From Tubiluchus corallicola (Eukaryota > Priapulida > Priapulimorpha > Priapulimorphida > Tubiluchidae), in the NCBI GenBank assembly GCA_030141605.1, contig JAQGDQ010000017.1, forward strand, positions 314,001 to 378,000: a stretch of 64,000 nucleotides of DNA, written 5' to 3'. Positions 1 through 12,478 of this stretch are shown here, one piece after another. Each line of letters opens with the position of its first letter. The first letter of the stretch is position 1. The position numbers and the translations under genes were made by a program. Below the pieces are notes generated by a model. The model was given only the letters and a program-made list of their open reading frames with translations, did no database searches and was not told the DNA's origin.

Positions 1-1805
1 CACTTCCCATAGAATTACTATAATAAAAATATTCCCCACAATCACAGCCAAGGAATGTATCAAAAGCAGGCCCGTGCATAATCTTATTTACTTAGTTGAA
101 ATAACTGCGCTATATACACACACAGTTGCATTCGAGGAAAAACAGATTTATGTATTTCATGAAAACGTTAAAATTAACGAATAGTTCAAAGGCCTCAGAG
201 TTAAAAGAAACATTAGCATCACAACCTAAAAACTTTATTATTTTTTAAAAGCAGGCTTAGATCGACCTTGCGACGCAACACAGGTGAGAGCAACTGAAGA
301 CTTGGCAACTGGCTGTAACTGGTGGTATATGGTACACCCTCAGTTCCGGCGGTATATGGTACACCAACAGTATATCCAGTTGACACAAACAAGTTTACGA
401 CGCAATTTGGTTCCAGCAAGTTGTGCATCTTCTACTCGTGCTAAACCGTATCCACCCAGTTTTAATCTGAGCATTGTTTGACGATGATTATGGTTTCGTC
501 AAGTGGTCTGGCCAGAGACAGGTCTACACATATCTTCCTAGTTGCTGGAAATCAGTTGCAGTCAATCTGAGCGTGTCTACGATTGTTTCTTATCAGTTGA
601 GGTGAGTTGTGTCACGTCGCAGGTCGACCTAAACTTGGCTTAAAAAACCATAACATGTGCCGCAACCTACTGCTGCAGTTTTCCGCAGCAGTGTTTAACA
701 GCTGAAAACAAATACATTAAGCTATAACTGTATGCTGTACCATAATGTTAGCTACATATATTCCAGAAAATTAAAATTTAATATCACATAACATTGCAGG
801 AATGCATCACAATATACTGTGCATACAACAAAATAAGAATGGACATTATTAACAATCATAATCATATTATAAACGTGACAACAGCAATATAGAAACACAA
901 AGCTTATAAAGCTGTATAGGCAGACATGTTGTGCACCATGGTTTAAAACACAACCACTAATGGCCGAAATGAAGTAAATAGATGATATCAATAGATACCT
1001 TTAAATAACCCTTTTTACAGTTCCAGCTATGAATGACATTTAGTTATTTGTTAGGACACGTTTAGGACACATTAGCATTCTCAGAATCATACACACATTA
1101 TTCAAAAATTATAAAATCTAGTTACGTATAACGAACAATTCTGTGATTATACCTGTGCATTTAGAGAAGCCATTTTGCATATTCAAGTACAAACTATACA
1201 TCATGCACAATTTTGGACAGCCATTTCTGTTAGAAGATGCGCACTACCATAGGCTTTATATGTTTATTATTTGCAAACATTAACAGATAAACTCTTATAT
1301 ACAGGTAAATAAGCCTTTTCACAGTTCCAGCAATTGATGATGATCATATAAAAGGTCATAGCATATATGTGCACTTGACAATGCCTATCAGTCCATGCTG
1401 TTGTAATAATAACTGTTTTAACAGCTAGCCAGAACCTTACCTAGTTCATCTTGTCTTGTCCCCATACAAGATCTACTATCACTCAAGCAAGTAAATCACC
1501 CCTAAGCACAGACAAATGCATAATTAAGTCCACGTAAAACAACTGATGTGGCATACGACTTTGCTTTACCCACGTCACGTGACAGTTGCAGTTCAGATGC
1601 GTCACTTGGGTTCACTTAACCTATGACCTTCATCAACTGCAGGTGTGCACAACAAAAAACTGTGAAAAGGCTTAATGCACTAAAAATTCAAGTCAGATAT
1701 GAATTGTACACCAGCCAGTCCTGAAGAATAATTTCAATAAAAGAGGAAAAATCTAGAAAGCTGATCTTAAATATATTCTTCTTCGTATAAATAATTATCT
1801 CTAAA
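1..1805. other. 3' flank of PPM1H, no gene seen
   Basis: Holds the PPM1H 3'UTR (candidate AATAAA on the minus strand at 1263-1268), MITE copy 1 and a fragment of the same family near 1010. The short frames here show no family resemblance. Confidence 0.6.
1310..1674 (+). mobile_element. MITE with AAGCCTTTT inverted ends, copy 1
   Basis: The left end TAAGCCTTTTCACAGTTCC is mirrored by the right end TGTGAAAAGGCTTA. The body matches the element at 21680-22065 in the same orientation (shared blocks include ACTTGACAATGCC, TTTTAACAGCTAGC and CACGTGACAGT). It lies in the 3' flank of PPM1H. A further fragment of the left end (CTTTTTACAGTTCCAGC) is seen near 1014-1032. Confidence 0.82.
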
Positions 1806-4800
1806 CTAATTCTCATTAGTTTCTAAATCGTTGGTATGTTTTATGTCGCTCGACGAATTTTCTACGTGTTTTATATCGCTACCTGCTTCACGATCTTCAA
1901 CATTTACTTGGTTTTCTTGTTCGACAGGCAGAGTTTCTTGATTATGAGATAAATCACTCACATGCTTCGATGTCGCAGCCATCTGACCATCGTCCACAAA
2001 ACTTCCATCATTGTGCGCAGCGGCCGATTGGTCAACAGCATCATCCAGTTGTTCTTTCCAATCAGCGGGCCGACCAACAGTTAATCGTGGTGATACAGGA
2101 GTCTGTGCATTGCTGCCATAGCAACAGAGCGGAATGACAAAAACTGAGATGTCATCTATGGATGACGGCTTATTGTCCACTGTTCTCCAGCCGTATTTAG
2201 GCAGCAATAAACCCCTGGCATACATTACAAGCTCCTGGGCTGCTGAGGTATACCTGAAATAAAACTGCAGATCAATCTATTTGCAGAATCCAGAAAAGAT
2301 TAGATCCACTAAAATTTTGACAAAATTTCTACAATGTGACATTAGTTTGTTGTTGAGGAGGATACAGACATAATTAACTAAAAGAATAAAAAAGGATAAA
2401 GTTGAAAAGAAATAATTTTAACCGTTCTTGACATGAACAATACTAAAAAGTTTATACTATAATAAAATATTATTTATCTAAGTACAAAAAAGTAAAATAG
2501 GACATTAAGAGCATAAAAAAGCGTATGTACGACATTAATTTTGGCTAAGATTTTAGCCTAGCTACTTTATCAAGCCTGTATCAGAGCAAACAAGCAAAAA
2601 CAAACTATTTTATTTAATTCAGATTTTTTTCAGTTTTAACAGTAGTTGGTTTTGCAAAAATGATTTTGGTTTGGCTTCATTTCGGTTTGCCACAACACTG
2701 TTTAATAATCACAAAAAATACAAAACCTGCTTAAATAGATACAGCAAAACAAACCTAGTTGGCTCATCGGGAGAAAATTGAGAGAGAGATTCTGTAACTA
2801 ATTCCGCAGCTTTTTGGCTACTCACAACATCCCACAGTCCATCGGAGGCAAGAATAAGAACATCATCGTACGTGTGAGGCTGCTCCGATATGTCATATAT
2901 TTGCACCTGCAGTTCAAAGTAGTAATGGTAGTGGTAGCGGCGGTGGCAGTAACAGTAGCAGTAGCAGCAGCAGCAGTAGTAGTAGCAGTAGTAGTAGTAG
3001 TAGTATAATCTTTATTTTGCCTTTTTAAAAACATTGACCATCATAATAAAAAGACAGACAATCAGTGTTAGTTCAAATAAAATCATACACAGTTCTGGGC
3101 AAATGCATCTGATAAGGAGCTGCTTTGTTTTAGTGATGTTGGTAATGAATTCCAAAGTTGTATTGCTTGCTTGGTAATGGTAAGTGAGTTTTAATCACAA
3201 AATACATCAGTTCCGTAACTATTATACAGAGTTTGTTTTAGAGGAATACTAGAGCTGCACAAATCTCTAAATTTTAAGGCTAGTATCTTGTTCCAGTGTT
3301 TGAGATTTTCTGACCATGATAAATGTTTGTAATAGTTACTTTCTAAGATTTATCACAAATTTAGTACTTCAAAAAATTGGATGTAGAACTGGATAAATAA
3401 GGGTTCACATTAAGCAAAAATAGAGCTTAATAAACCTATCTTACTATGCATTCTTCTCGTTCGTGTCCCAATTGCCCAGAAAGCTCATTTGTCAGTCTAC
3501 GTACAAAATTACAAATATACTTTTGGGCTCAAGTTAAAATTTCTCCTTGGCTGGCCAGTTATTTTTGAAGTAAAGGTGAAAAAATACAGAAAAAAAATTT
3601 AATAACACAGAGTTGAAAGGGATAAGCTGCAAAGGACGTACACAATTGCTTGGTATAACCAAGAGAACGTCTCATACCCATTAAAACAAAGTGAAGAAAT
3701 GTTATTATACGAGAATTCAACACACATCGCAAAGTCAACAAAACAGAGTCAGCTTTCCAAGAAGCGGCAAAACAAACATTTTTGCACTTGTCTGCAATGT
3801 TTACATGCACTTTAGCATGAAAAAGCTCTCTACAACTGTAGAACACTTTTAATAACAGAAATTAACAAGCTAATTTTTAGCAATTCATCTCAGGAGTTGG
3901 TATGAAAACACATCCACACATGTGAACTGTCAGTGGCGTATCTAGGTATGACAGATATGGCAGGTGCCCTGGGCACCACTAAAAGGCAGTGCCACTCAAC
4001 AGTTTCTGAAAAAAATGAATTTTCTTCAAATGTATGATCTTTCGTTTTATGTGTGTGAGAAGTACTATAGTAGCCAGATTGTTAAAGAACTTGTATAAAT
4101 TATTATGTAAAAATATAGTGCTTACGCTACATGACCACATATCTCCCACTATCATTGCTCATGCTCAGCAGCAACTGGCATCATGATCATTCTCCCACAA
4201 AAACTAGGGAAGTAGTTTAAAATTCTGTCCAAAATCTATGAAATTTAATGTTCTTATTAAAAAGTGTTGTTAAAAATATACACCCACCGATGTTGTCTGT
4301 CAATTCCTTTATATTTTTAAGAAGACCACAAAACTTTTTTCACATTTTTTCTATTTCACACAGTTTTTTTACTTCCTCTTTTGAATAGTTCATTCTATAT
4401 CCTACTGCAATACTCTCTACAATACTTTCAATGTATATTTGAAACAAATAAATAAAAATAAAAAAAGATTGGTGTCAGATGTTTGGACAAGTGCACAATT
4501 TCAGTGCTTTTTATAGGCGCCATTTTCCCTAGCTACGCCCTGCCTTCTGCACAAGATACACCCACTGATGTTATCTGTCAAGAGTTGACCACATGCACAT
4601 TGTGAAGTAAGCACTTTCTGCAACTGTAGCAAAAATTTAATGAGTAAAAATTCACAAGCTCGACATCAGTGTCTTACCTCAGGAGTTGCACTGAGAAAAG
4701 GCTTTACAAACAATCCGGTGTCATGAACTTTTAAGTCGTGGTCACCGAATCCACGTGTCAAACCTATAGTCGCCATTAGCCTAGTCTGAAAAACACAACA

Positions 4801-5793
4801 ATTTGTACGTGCAGTAACTTTTGTTTGAGCTATTAATTAGTAATGGATCGTTGTTTCAAAAAATGCATTTTTGTGCTTTATACAAGAAACAATTGGGCAG
4901 TTTAAATTTGTCTTCTTTACAGACTCATCTAGCTACAAGCTCCGGCAAAGTTCAGACCGAGTGACAGATTTCAATATGAAATTTTAATAAAAGACCATAA
5001 GCTTGTTAAAAAACAACACACTAACAACATCAGAATTAGAATTAACAGTTTTATCTCTCCATATTTCAATTTTTGAGCTGATAGAAAATAACGCACACTC
5101 AGTTAAACTGAGCAAAGCAAAAAACTTTTTTACTGAACTCACTAATAATGATTTTTGCCACATTAATTTTCACCCAAAATGCTTAGTTGGTTCTAACTAA
5201 GATTGCTAAAAGAAAAAAATATTTCAATCTAAAAATAATTTTTTTCTATCTGAAAATTGTTGTAAGTAAACATCATGATTTTACTGTTTTGCTTAAGTAC
5301 TGAGGTGTCTTTAGTCTGCAAATGTTTGAAGAACTTCCAACTAATAATATTCCAAATCCTATTTGAAAAAAACATGACGAAATATCACTTGGCAATAAAG
5401 AATAAAATTTTATTGAACTAAATATTGCCTAAACTATTACTCAACTTCACTATTTTACATAAATTGCACACTAGCAAAATATACATCATATGTTTTTAAA
5501 CTTCTACTTGTACGTCAAGTGCATCTCACCTTTTTTCCTTCCCTAAATACGAGAGGGAATTTAATGTCTTCCTCAGTTGCTATTTTGTACGCCCACCCAC
5601 TCATGTGAGCTTCTCTGTACAAGACCCGCCTTCCAATGTCATCCGTCGAGAGTCGGTTTGCAAAGTCCAGGTGAGTGAACTCGTTGCCTAAGAGATGTGG
5701 ATGCATCCAAGCCTAAACGAGTGCAAAATATAAGCAATTCATATAAGCTTAATTTCAAGATATCTAAAACTAGTGAAGGTTAATAATAATAAC

Positions 5794-5825
<32 letters not shown>

Positions 5826-8800
5826 CAATAATAATAATAATAATAATAATTATTATTATAATAATAATAATAATAATAATAATAATTATAATTATAATAA
5901 TAACAACAATAATAATAATAATAACAATAATAATAATAATAGTGAAGGACAATCTAATTATTATTAAGTTCTTAAAATCAAATATGGTGGACAGAGGAAA
6001 ATTTGAAAAAAATAAATGAGCAATTATGCCCAAATATGGTCGAAAGGAGGAGATATGAGAACTAATTTAATTTTAGTTGCGATTTTTTTGGTTCTTCTAA
6101 AATTTAACACGTAAAGGTTTGTTTTACCAAAAGCAATTAGCATTTCGAAAATCGAAGCAGAGTAATAATATGTTTAAAAACTTTAATCACAGCAACGGTT
6201 AAAACAAAAATCAAGTCCCTCGGGAAATTGAGCTATTTTAATATGTGAGAAAAATGTTAGAAATGTCAGCAATAAAACTGTGATAAACGCCTCGTGTAGT
6301 TAGTAAACATCAACTTAAAGTAGGGATCACTTCAAACTTGGGCGCACTCAAGGAAGGAAATGTGAAGTGATCTATTTAACTCTTAAACTAGTCAGAACAC
6401 ATTAACTTATGTTAACTGGTACAAATCGGCCTATTTAAAGAGAGGATATTTGAGAAAAGAAATAACAGTTTGTGCAGCCTAAGCAGAGAATATATGAAAT
6501 ATATGAACCAGTATGTTAAACGGTAACAATAACACATATATTATAGAAGAAATGGTTTTAACGTTAAACTGCAAAATGTTGAAAAAATTCAAAAACTGAT
6601 AAACACAAAAACTTTAGATAGCGACTTCAACAATTTTGCAGCAGACGCACAGCTTTTAAGAAATTAAAGCTAGGATTGCTAATTTAAATGAAACTCTTTC
6701 CGAGTATTGCAAACTCTTAAAGACAACGCACGATATAGCTAGGCAAAGGCTAAGGTATAGCCAGGTATAGCTTTTAAAATAAACAATCTTGAATCTTGAA
6801 AAAAGAAACAAATTCAAACCGAGCATTAGCCTAAAAATAGCATTCAAAATTTGGGCACCAATACTTCCAAAATATTACTAGTCAGAATAGTGAACGGTGA
6901 CTGAAAATACTGTCACGTCCTTCAAGACTTTTTCATTGAAAAAACCTTAAAAACCTATTATGCCTCACACCAGAAACTGAAGTCTCTGTCTCTCAGTGTC
7001 CGGGGTAAAATCTGTTGACATGGTTGTTGCCTTTCCCTGCCGACAGATCACAGCTCGACAGTCACCGGCATTAGCTACGTACAGCTTGTCCAAAAAGAAC
7101 ATTGCAACGATCACGGCACAACCGCCAGCGATACGATACGTCTTCCGCTCGCGACCAATCTGAGAATCCTGAAAATTGTTTCGATCACGTCAAAGATTAC
7201 TGTGTTGAAAAGGCAGAGTCATTGATAAAAGCTGATGTAATAGCTGAATAAACACCTTTGCTGTAAAACAAACATTTCACTCATCTTTGAGTGTTATAAA
7301 CGTTGATTAAAACAGAACTGAAAATAGGCTCGGAATGATGCACATTTCAGTCTTATTTTTATTTTTTATTTTATCACAACAATACAATATATAACAAAAC
7401 ACGACATGATGACATAGTATATATAGGATTATATAATTACATTAATTTCATAATAAAATTGACATGACATGATATCTATATAAATTATTGCTTGCATTAC
7501 AGTCAGAAGCATTACTTGTGTGATGATAATGCAACTAATTGTGCAGGTGTTACGGTGCAAAAAAGAAAAGGTAAAAAATGATTGAATGACAGTGGAGAGT
7601 GCAGGAGAAGAGAATTAATAGGATCAGATTAGTGAAACAATATGGATGTGAATGAATACGAGATTGCAAATTTAATTGGTTGCTGTAATTAATTACAGTG
7701 TCCGGGCCAGTTGAGCAAACTGTTATTAGATTTTGACTTACCAGTTTCCGTATACAACAAGAAAATGCAGTGTTTTCAGTCTAGCAAAACCAAAACATGT
7801 GGCAAGTACACTCCAGTGATGTGTCCAGAAATTTTGGGACAAAGAGCACTCATTTAATTTAAAAAATTTCAGAAAATACTGTAAATTTAAAACACTGATT
7901 ACGAAAGCATTAAATTTTGTTCAAAAAATTTCATCATTCAGTAACATCGTTAAAATTTGCCAGTTTCAAGTCTTATAATGAGAACTGCATTGGCAGCTGA
8001 AAACTCTGTAACATGAATAGGATACAGGTAAAACATATAAACCTTGGTGTATGGTCATCAACTCTGTGTGCAGGTTAATACACTGGCTAGTTATTTATGC
8101 TACACTATCTCTAGGTAGTCATAAAGAATCGATAAACTTGCACGAGTGAAAGCTTACCACAGTTGGCAGCATAAGTTATACATTCTGTGCCTGGATATTA
8201 TTAATATTACTACTATTATTACATGTATATTGTATGAAGCACACAAACGCACCTGTGATATGAAAACTTTGCTATGGAAACAAACTGTGTTACGGACAGT
8301 ACTAACCGTGAGGGTATCCTGAACTTTTGTCAAAACATTAAATAACAATTTTTCGCAAATGAATCATTTCAGTTTCATTGTTGCCTTACCATTGCATGAA
8401 AAGCACATTCCAATGCTCCTATCACAAGTTCATCTTTTGAGATGTCTTTCAGATCTGCGAACGAGACTCTTGCATCAGGCCAACCGTTCTGATTCACGTG
8501 CTCGTGATTTTGTTCGTCATTAAAAAAGAGAGCCTGTACGCTGCTCACTTTTTCCTGTTAAATAAACAGAGAAAAAACATTTAATTTCTACAAACACAGG
8601 CCAAGTAATTGGCACTCCCACTAGTGGTGTGACATTGGTGCATTTTTGTAATTGATAATTGGATACAAAACTGATTTTATGCTATTTTACAAGAAAGCAG
8701 GTGTGTATGAAAACCGCATGTTTGGATTTATGAGAAACCTCGGCTAAGTGCCGACGGCAATATGCTGCTCTCGCACTCCGAACATTTCATATATGTACAG

Positions 8801-11800
8801 GTATTTTTTAGGGAAAAATGCATACCTATATGGCCTTAATTGAGCTTAAAACTTTTTTTTTCAAATGACCTAGCACATACTTGTGTTAATCAGACTATAC
8901 TTGTTCTCCAGTTTGCACACAATTCTAAATAGCTGAAAGTTTAAGTCAGATCAAAGCGTATTTTTTTAATTTAAAACGGGAGATTATAAGATCGCCATTC
9001 TTCTGAGGGAAGACATGTTTGTTTGCAGCGTTCACGAATGCTTTCAGTCTTTCACTATTCAGCTGCTGCTGTTTAGTGGTGCACGTGTCGTGCTGGCAGT
9101 TGGATCTACATCAACACTATTTTGTAACAGAAAGAACAGCCGTAAGGTGCACTTATGCTTTGACTGAACTCTGAATACTAACATAATGTTTAATGTACAG
9201 TTTTAATTTGATGCTAAGTGGTATTAATATTAACTGCAACCTTATAATACTACTCAGCCATATAGTTTTACTGACATTTCATCAAATTGACAAGGTTATA
9301 TTTTTTTGTCCCGCACCAAACTATTACTTTTTGGGCCAGGTTTTCCCCATTGCACTACAATTCCGCCTACATCGTTATTTGGAGTACTGTGCAGACATAC
9401 TGCCATATTACATAATCTCAGCACAATGATAGCTATATTTATGCTGTCACTTCTGTGGATTTTCCAAAAACAAAATTGAACACGATACAGTAATAAAATC
9501 GATTTGCATTGGCAGGTAAAAAGAAAACTGCTGATCAGAAATAGAATCCCAAATCAATTATAATTGACTAATAGGTCCCACACTAGCACCCATAATTTTG
9601 TCAGTATAACTTTACATTTGTGTCTTATTACATATATTGTTACAATCCAGGCGATGCATAAATACCTGAATAAAGTAGTGTAAGAGTTTAGATGCATACA
9701 CAGCAGCCTCCGATCCTGCATGACCATCAAAGATGCCAAAATATACAGCTTTTCTGCTAATGGGATCCTAAAATAGCAAAAAAATGTCTCAAAAACGGAC
9801 TGTTTAGACCTCTGTTTACCTAAACCGGAAATTTTAATCTCAGCTATCCAGAAAATTTATGTAATACTCTCTAAATAGCAACAGCAAGCAATTTTCAATA
9901 ACATAAATGAAATAAAATAGAACATTACTTCAGTTATTCATACACTTTGTTTATATTTTTACAAGTTTGTTACATATTTACATGTACATACTTTGTACAT
10001 ACATTAATGCTCAAGCAAATATTGACATTAGTTGTAATATGCAATACTTTAGTTAGCTTGGTTATAACGACTAGCTTGAGCTCACTCAATCTTTTAAAGG
10101 AATCAACTTTTTTCTTTTCATTGAGCAGCAATTAAACCCCATTACTGTGTGTCAAAAAAAGAATGCAATCCACCACTCGAGAGAACTTCAGCGATTAATT
10201 CAGCTGTTGGCAAATCTTGCATCAAAAATCTCTTATAGTGAGTAATGAGGGGGTTCCATCTTATTGAAAAACTAGGTTGTTAAATGATCGCTGCATATAA
10301 GCACCAACATCAATACGTTTAATCACTTTTTGAAACATCCAGAGTATATTGAAAATAAGTTAATTACTTACCACATGCTTAAAACTAGTATATCGAGGTT
10401 GTCCAGTCTCATAATTGGGAGGATAGGGATGAACACCGTGTCCGTGTCCTAGTACTAGAGGATCTTCCTCAGGATCCACCAAAGAAAAAACCTCGCAGCT
10501 TGCTTGGTCCTCGTTCTGTATTGATTTACCTGTATTTATAACCCTATAACAAATAAGTTCACATGATTCAGAATTCAACGTGTGAAGATGACGTAGTACT
10601 AGTAATACATTACACATAAGCATTGTAAGCAAAATGTAAAGGTCAACAAACTTGCCGTTGATTTCATTTTTAGACAAGGATTTTAATTTTTGTGGTACTT
10701 AGGTTCATGGCTGAGTGGACACGCGGACATGTTTTGTGTTACTGGCTCCTGATCACCTGCTTTCAATGTTCACTCATTCACTGCACTGACTCTAGGGCTG
10801 AACTGCCTCATAGAGTAAGACTGCTACTTAAAACTGGACGTGGCAAAGACAGTTAGCTACTGTTTAGTGGCTCATCTTAAATGATTATTCTTGATACTGA
10901 GCCAGGCTCCAGTCACCTGATTGCCAAGGCCACAAACATCTGGTTGAACCGGCCCAGCCGTTGAATGTTGGATTCTGTTTTACAGCTGGATACCAAATTG
11001 AATGAAAAAAATCTGCAAAATGCTCACTGCAAATACCAAAAGAAACAAACTTGGCTTAAATACAAATGAAATTCTATGAATCACAAAAATTACAGCAGCT
11101 GTTCATGCTCACTGCAAGTACCAAAAGAAACAAACTTGGCTTAAATGCAAATGAAATTCTATGAATCACAAAAATTACAGCAGCTGTTCATGCTCACTGC
11201 AAATACCAAAAGAAACAAACTTGGCTTAAATGCAAATGAAATTCTATGAATCATAAAAATTACAGCAGCTGTTCATGTTCTTGAAATGCTTTAAGGTCTC
11301 AAGAAAATATACTTGCGGCAAGCTAAATAAAATTTGTGCATTGGTGTGAAGTGAACCCGCAACAAGTGTGTACTTTTTGTGCGCCTCTGGGAAATACGCT
11401 AGTAAGTAACATTACGCATATCTTCTAATTCAACCTCTAAAAACGTAAAATGAGCAAAACTAAATCACTGTTCCCAAAGCCCGTGTTTATTACTGTCTTC
11501 TTTCTTGCGCATACTAATATGGTAAGCCTAACAAATAATAGATATCAGAGGGACGCCTGTGGTATTCCATATGTTTTTAGTGAGCATTAATGCTATGAGC
11601 ACTAGAAACAGTAGGCTTATTAAAACAGAACATCAGCAGTTGCTTTTTCATACATCTTTAATGCTCATTTCTCTCATCAAATTGACACTCTCTTCAACTA
11701 AGAACTCATGGCTGATTCTGATTTGTGAATGAGGGTCCTAGGGAGTCATTTAACCTCACAATTCATGTCAAACTGAGGATTGATAGTCCAAGTAAGCCTA

Positions 11801-12478
11801 GTAATAACTGAAAAACTTAGCAGTTTCTATGTTTTGAATCAAGACCTGAATTCTGTTGCGGAACCTAAGACACTTACGTTCTGTCCTAAATCTACTCGAT
11901 GGTGACCTAGGTTTTGATCTTAACTCACCTTTGCAGCGACCCTCATTATTTTGGCTATTTTTGACACTTCTATGTCACAGAGATGTATAAAAATTAATAT
12001 TAAAGTAATCATGAATGCAGCGCGATAGAGTGACGTTTTGAAATTAATTTACGAGTGGTGGTAGGCAATGGTAATTACAGTAGAACACTACAGACGTCAC
12101 AATCTATCTGAGATATTAATTTATCTAAAATCATATCTCAAATAAATTAATCATCATAATAATTTTGTTACATTGGTTTGTTTATTATTGTTTTGTGCAT
12201 TGTTTTTTTCAGTAAAAAGGTGATAAATAAAGACACTTATACAATACTCACTCTGCATAACCAGCTTTCCAAGGCAATCGACAAACATCACGAGGGACTA
12301 TAATAGGGCGAGCTTGATGATCAGACGACACCTGAAACTCGTCTGCCGACAATCCTAGGAAATCTGGACGACTGTATTCGAACTTTGGAAGTGGGCCCTC
12401 ATCGTGTTCTGGTTCAGGTTGCTGTGTTGACAAAGATCCAACGACACTGCCCAATGCCTTGCTGATATTACTAAGCAT
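1806..12478 (-). CDS. PPM1H: PPM1H-family PP2C protein phosphatase, 9 coding exons
   Basis: Spliced from exons 12252-12478, 10372-10543, 9666-9767, 8390-8554, 6971-7168, 5530-5712, 4678-4785, 2755-2906 and 1806-2253. All introns are GT-AG and frames are continuous, giving 584 residues. The family are Mn/Mg-dependent Ser/Thr phosphatases; human PPM1H dephosphorylates Rab GTPases phosphorylated by LRRK2 (family knowledge). Seen here: family-typical N-terminus RPDFLGLS near residue 37; acidic NEDQASCE at 86-93; metal-binding FDGHAG at 146-151; LYVANAGD at 251-258; TRGFGDHDLKV around 359; DGLWDV at 407-412; and DDISVF at 469-474. All metal-ligand acidic residues are present. About 105 residues follow the catalytic domain as an acidic Ser/Glu/Asp-rich tail, which makes it longer than human PPM1H (514). 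PPM1J and PPM1M are the alternative names; the three may be one gene outside vertebrates. Confidence 0.93.
2926..3420 (-). mobile_element. LINE 3' end with (GTA/TAC)n tail in PPM1H intron
   Basis: Minus-strand translation near 3110-3180 gives QAIQLWNSLPTSLKQSSSLS followed by DAFAQNC, the C-terminal motif common to CR1-like LINEs. It is followed by stops and then by a GTA/GCA-rich microsatellite at 2926-3005 that behaves as the element's tail. The 5' limit is not visible. The tail abuts the acceptor of the exon at 2755-2906. Confidence 0.6.
3931..4542. mobile_element. Probable hAT-like element with CAGTGGCGTA ends in PPM1H intron
   Basis: The left end CAGTGGCGTATCTAGG resembles the reversed right end CAGGGCGTAGCTAGG (one gap, one mismatch), giving a 612 bp element. 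No clean 8-bp target duplication is visible, perhaps because of decay. A similar start, CAGTGGCGTAGCTAATTGAGG, occurs alone at 28764 in a DNM1L intron. Confidence 0.5.
5781..5943. repeat. (AAT)n microsatellite in PPM1H intron
   Basis: About 160 bp of AAT units with occasional AAC and inverted ATT interruptions, 70 bp upstream of the acceptor of the exon at 5530-5712. The long Asn or Ile open frames through it are artefacts. Confidence 0.97.
11021..11276. repeat. Three tandem copies of an 85-bp unit in PPM1H intron 1
   Basis: The unit begins TGCTCACTGCAAATACC at 11021, 11106 and 11191, an exact 85-bp period. The copies are nearly identical, differing at only a few bases (for example AAATACC/AAGTACC), which suggests recent duplication. 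Confidence 0.92.

Noticed and set aside
5770-6033. Long Ile-rich and Asn-rich open frames
   Set aside because: They are translations of the (AAT)n microsatellite in a PPM1H intron.
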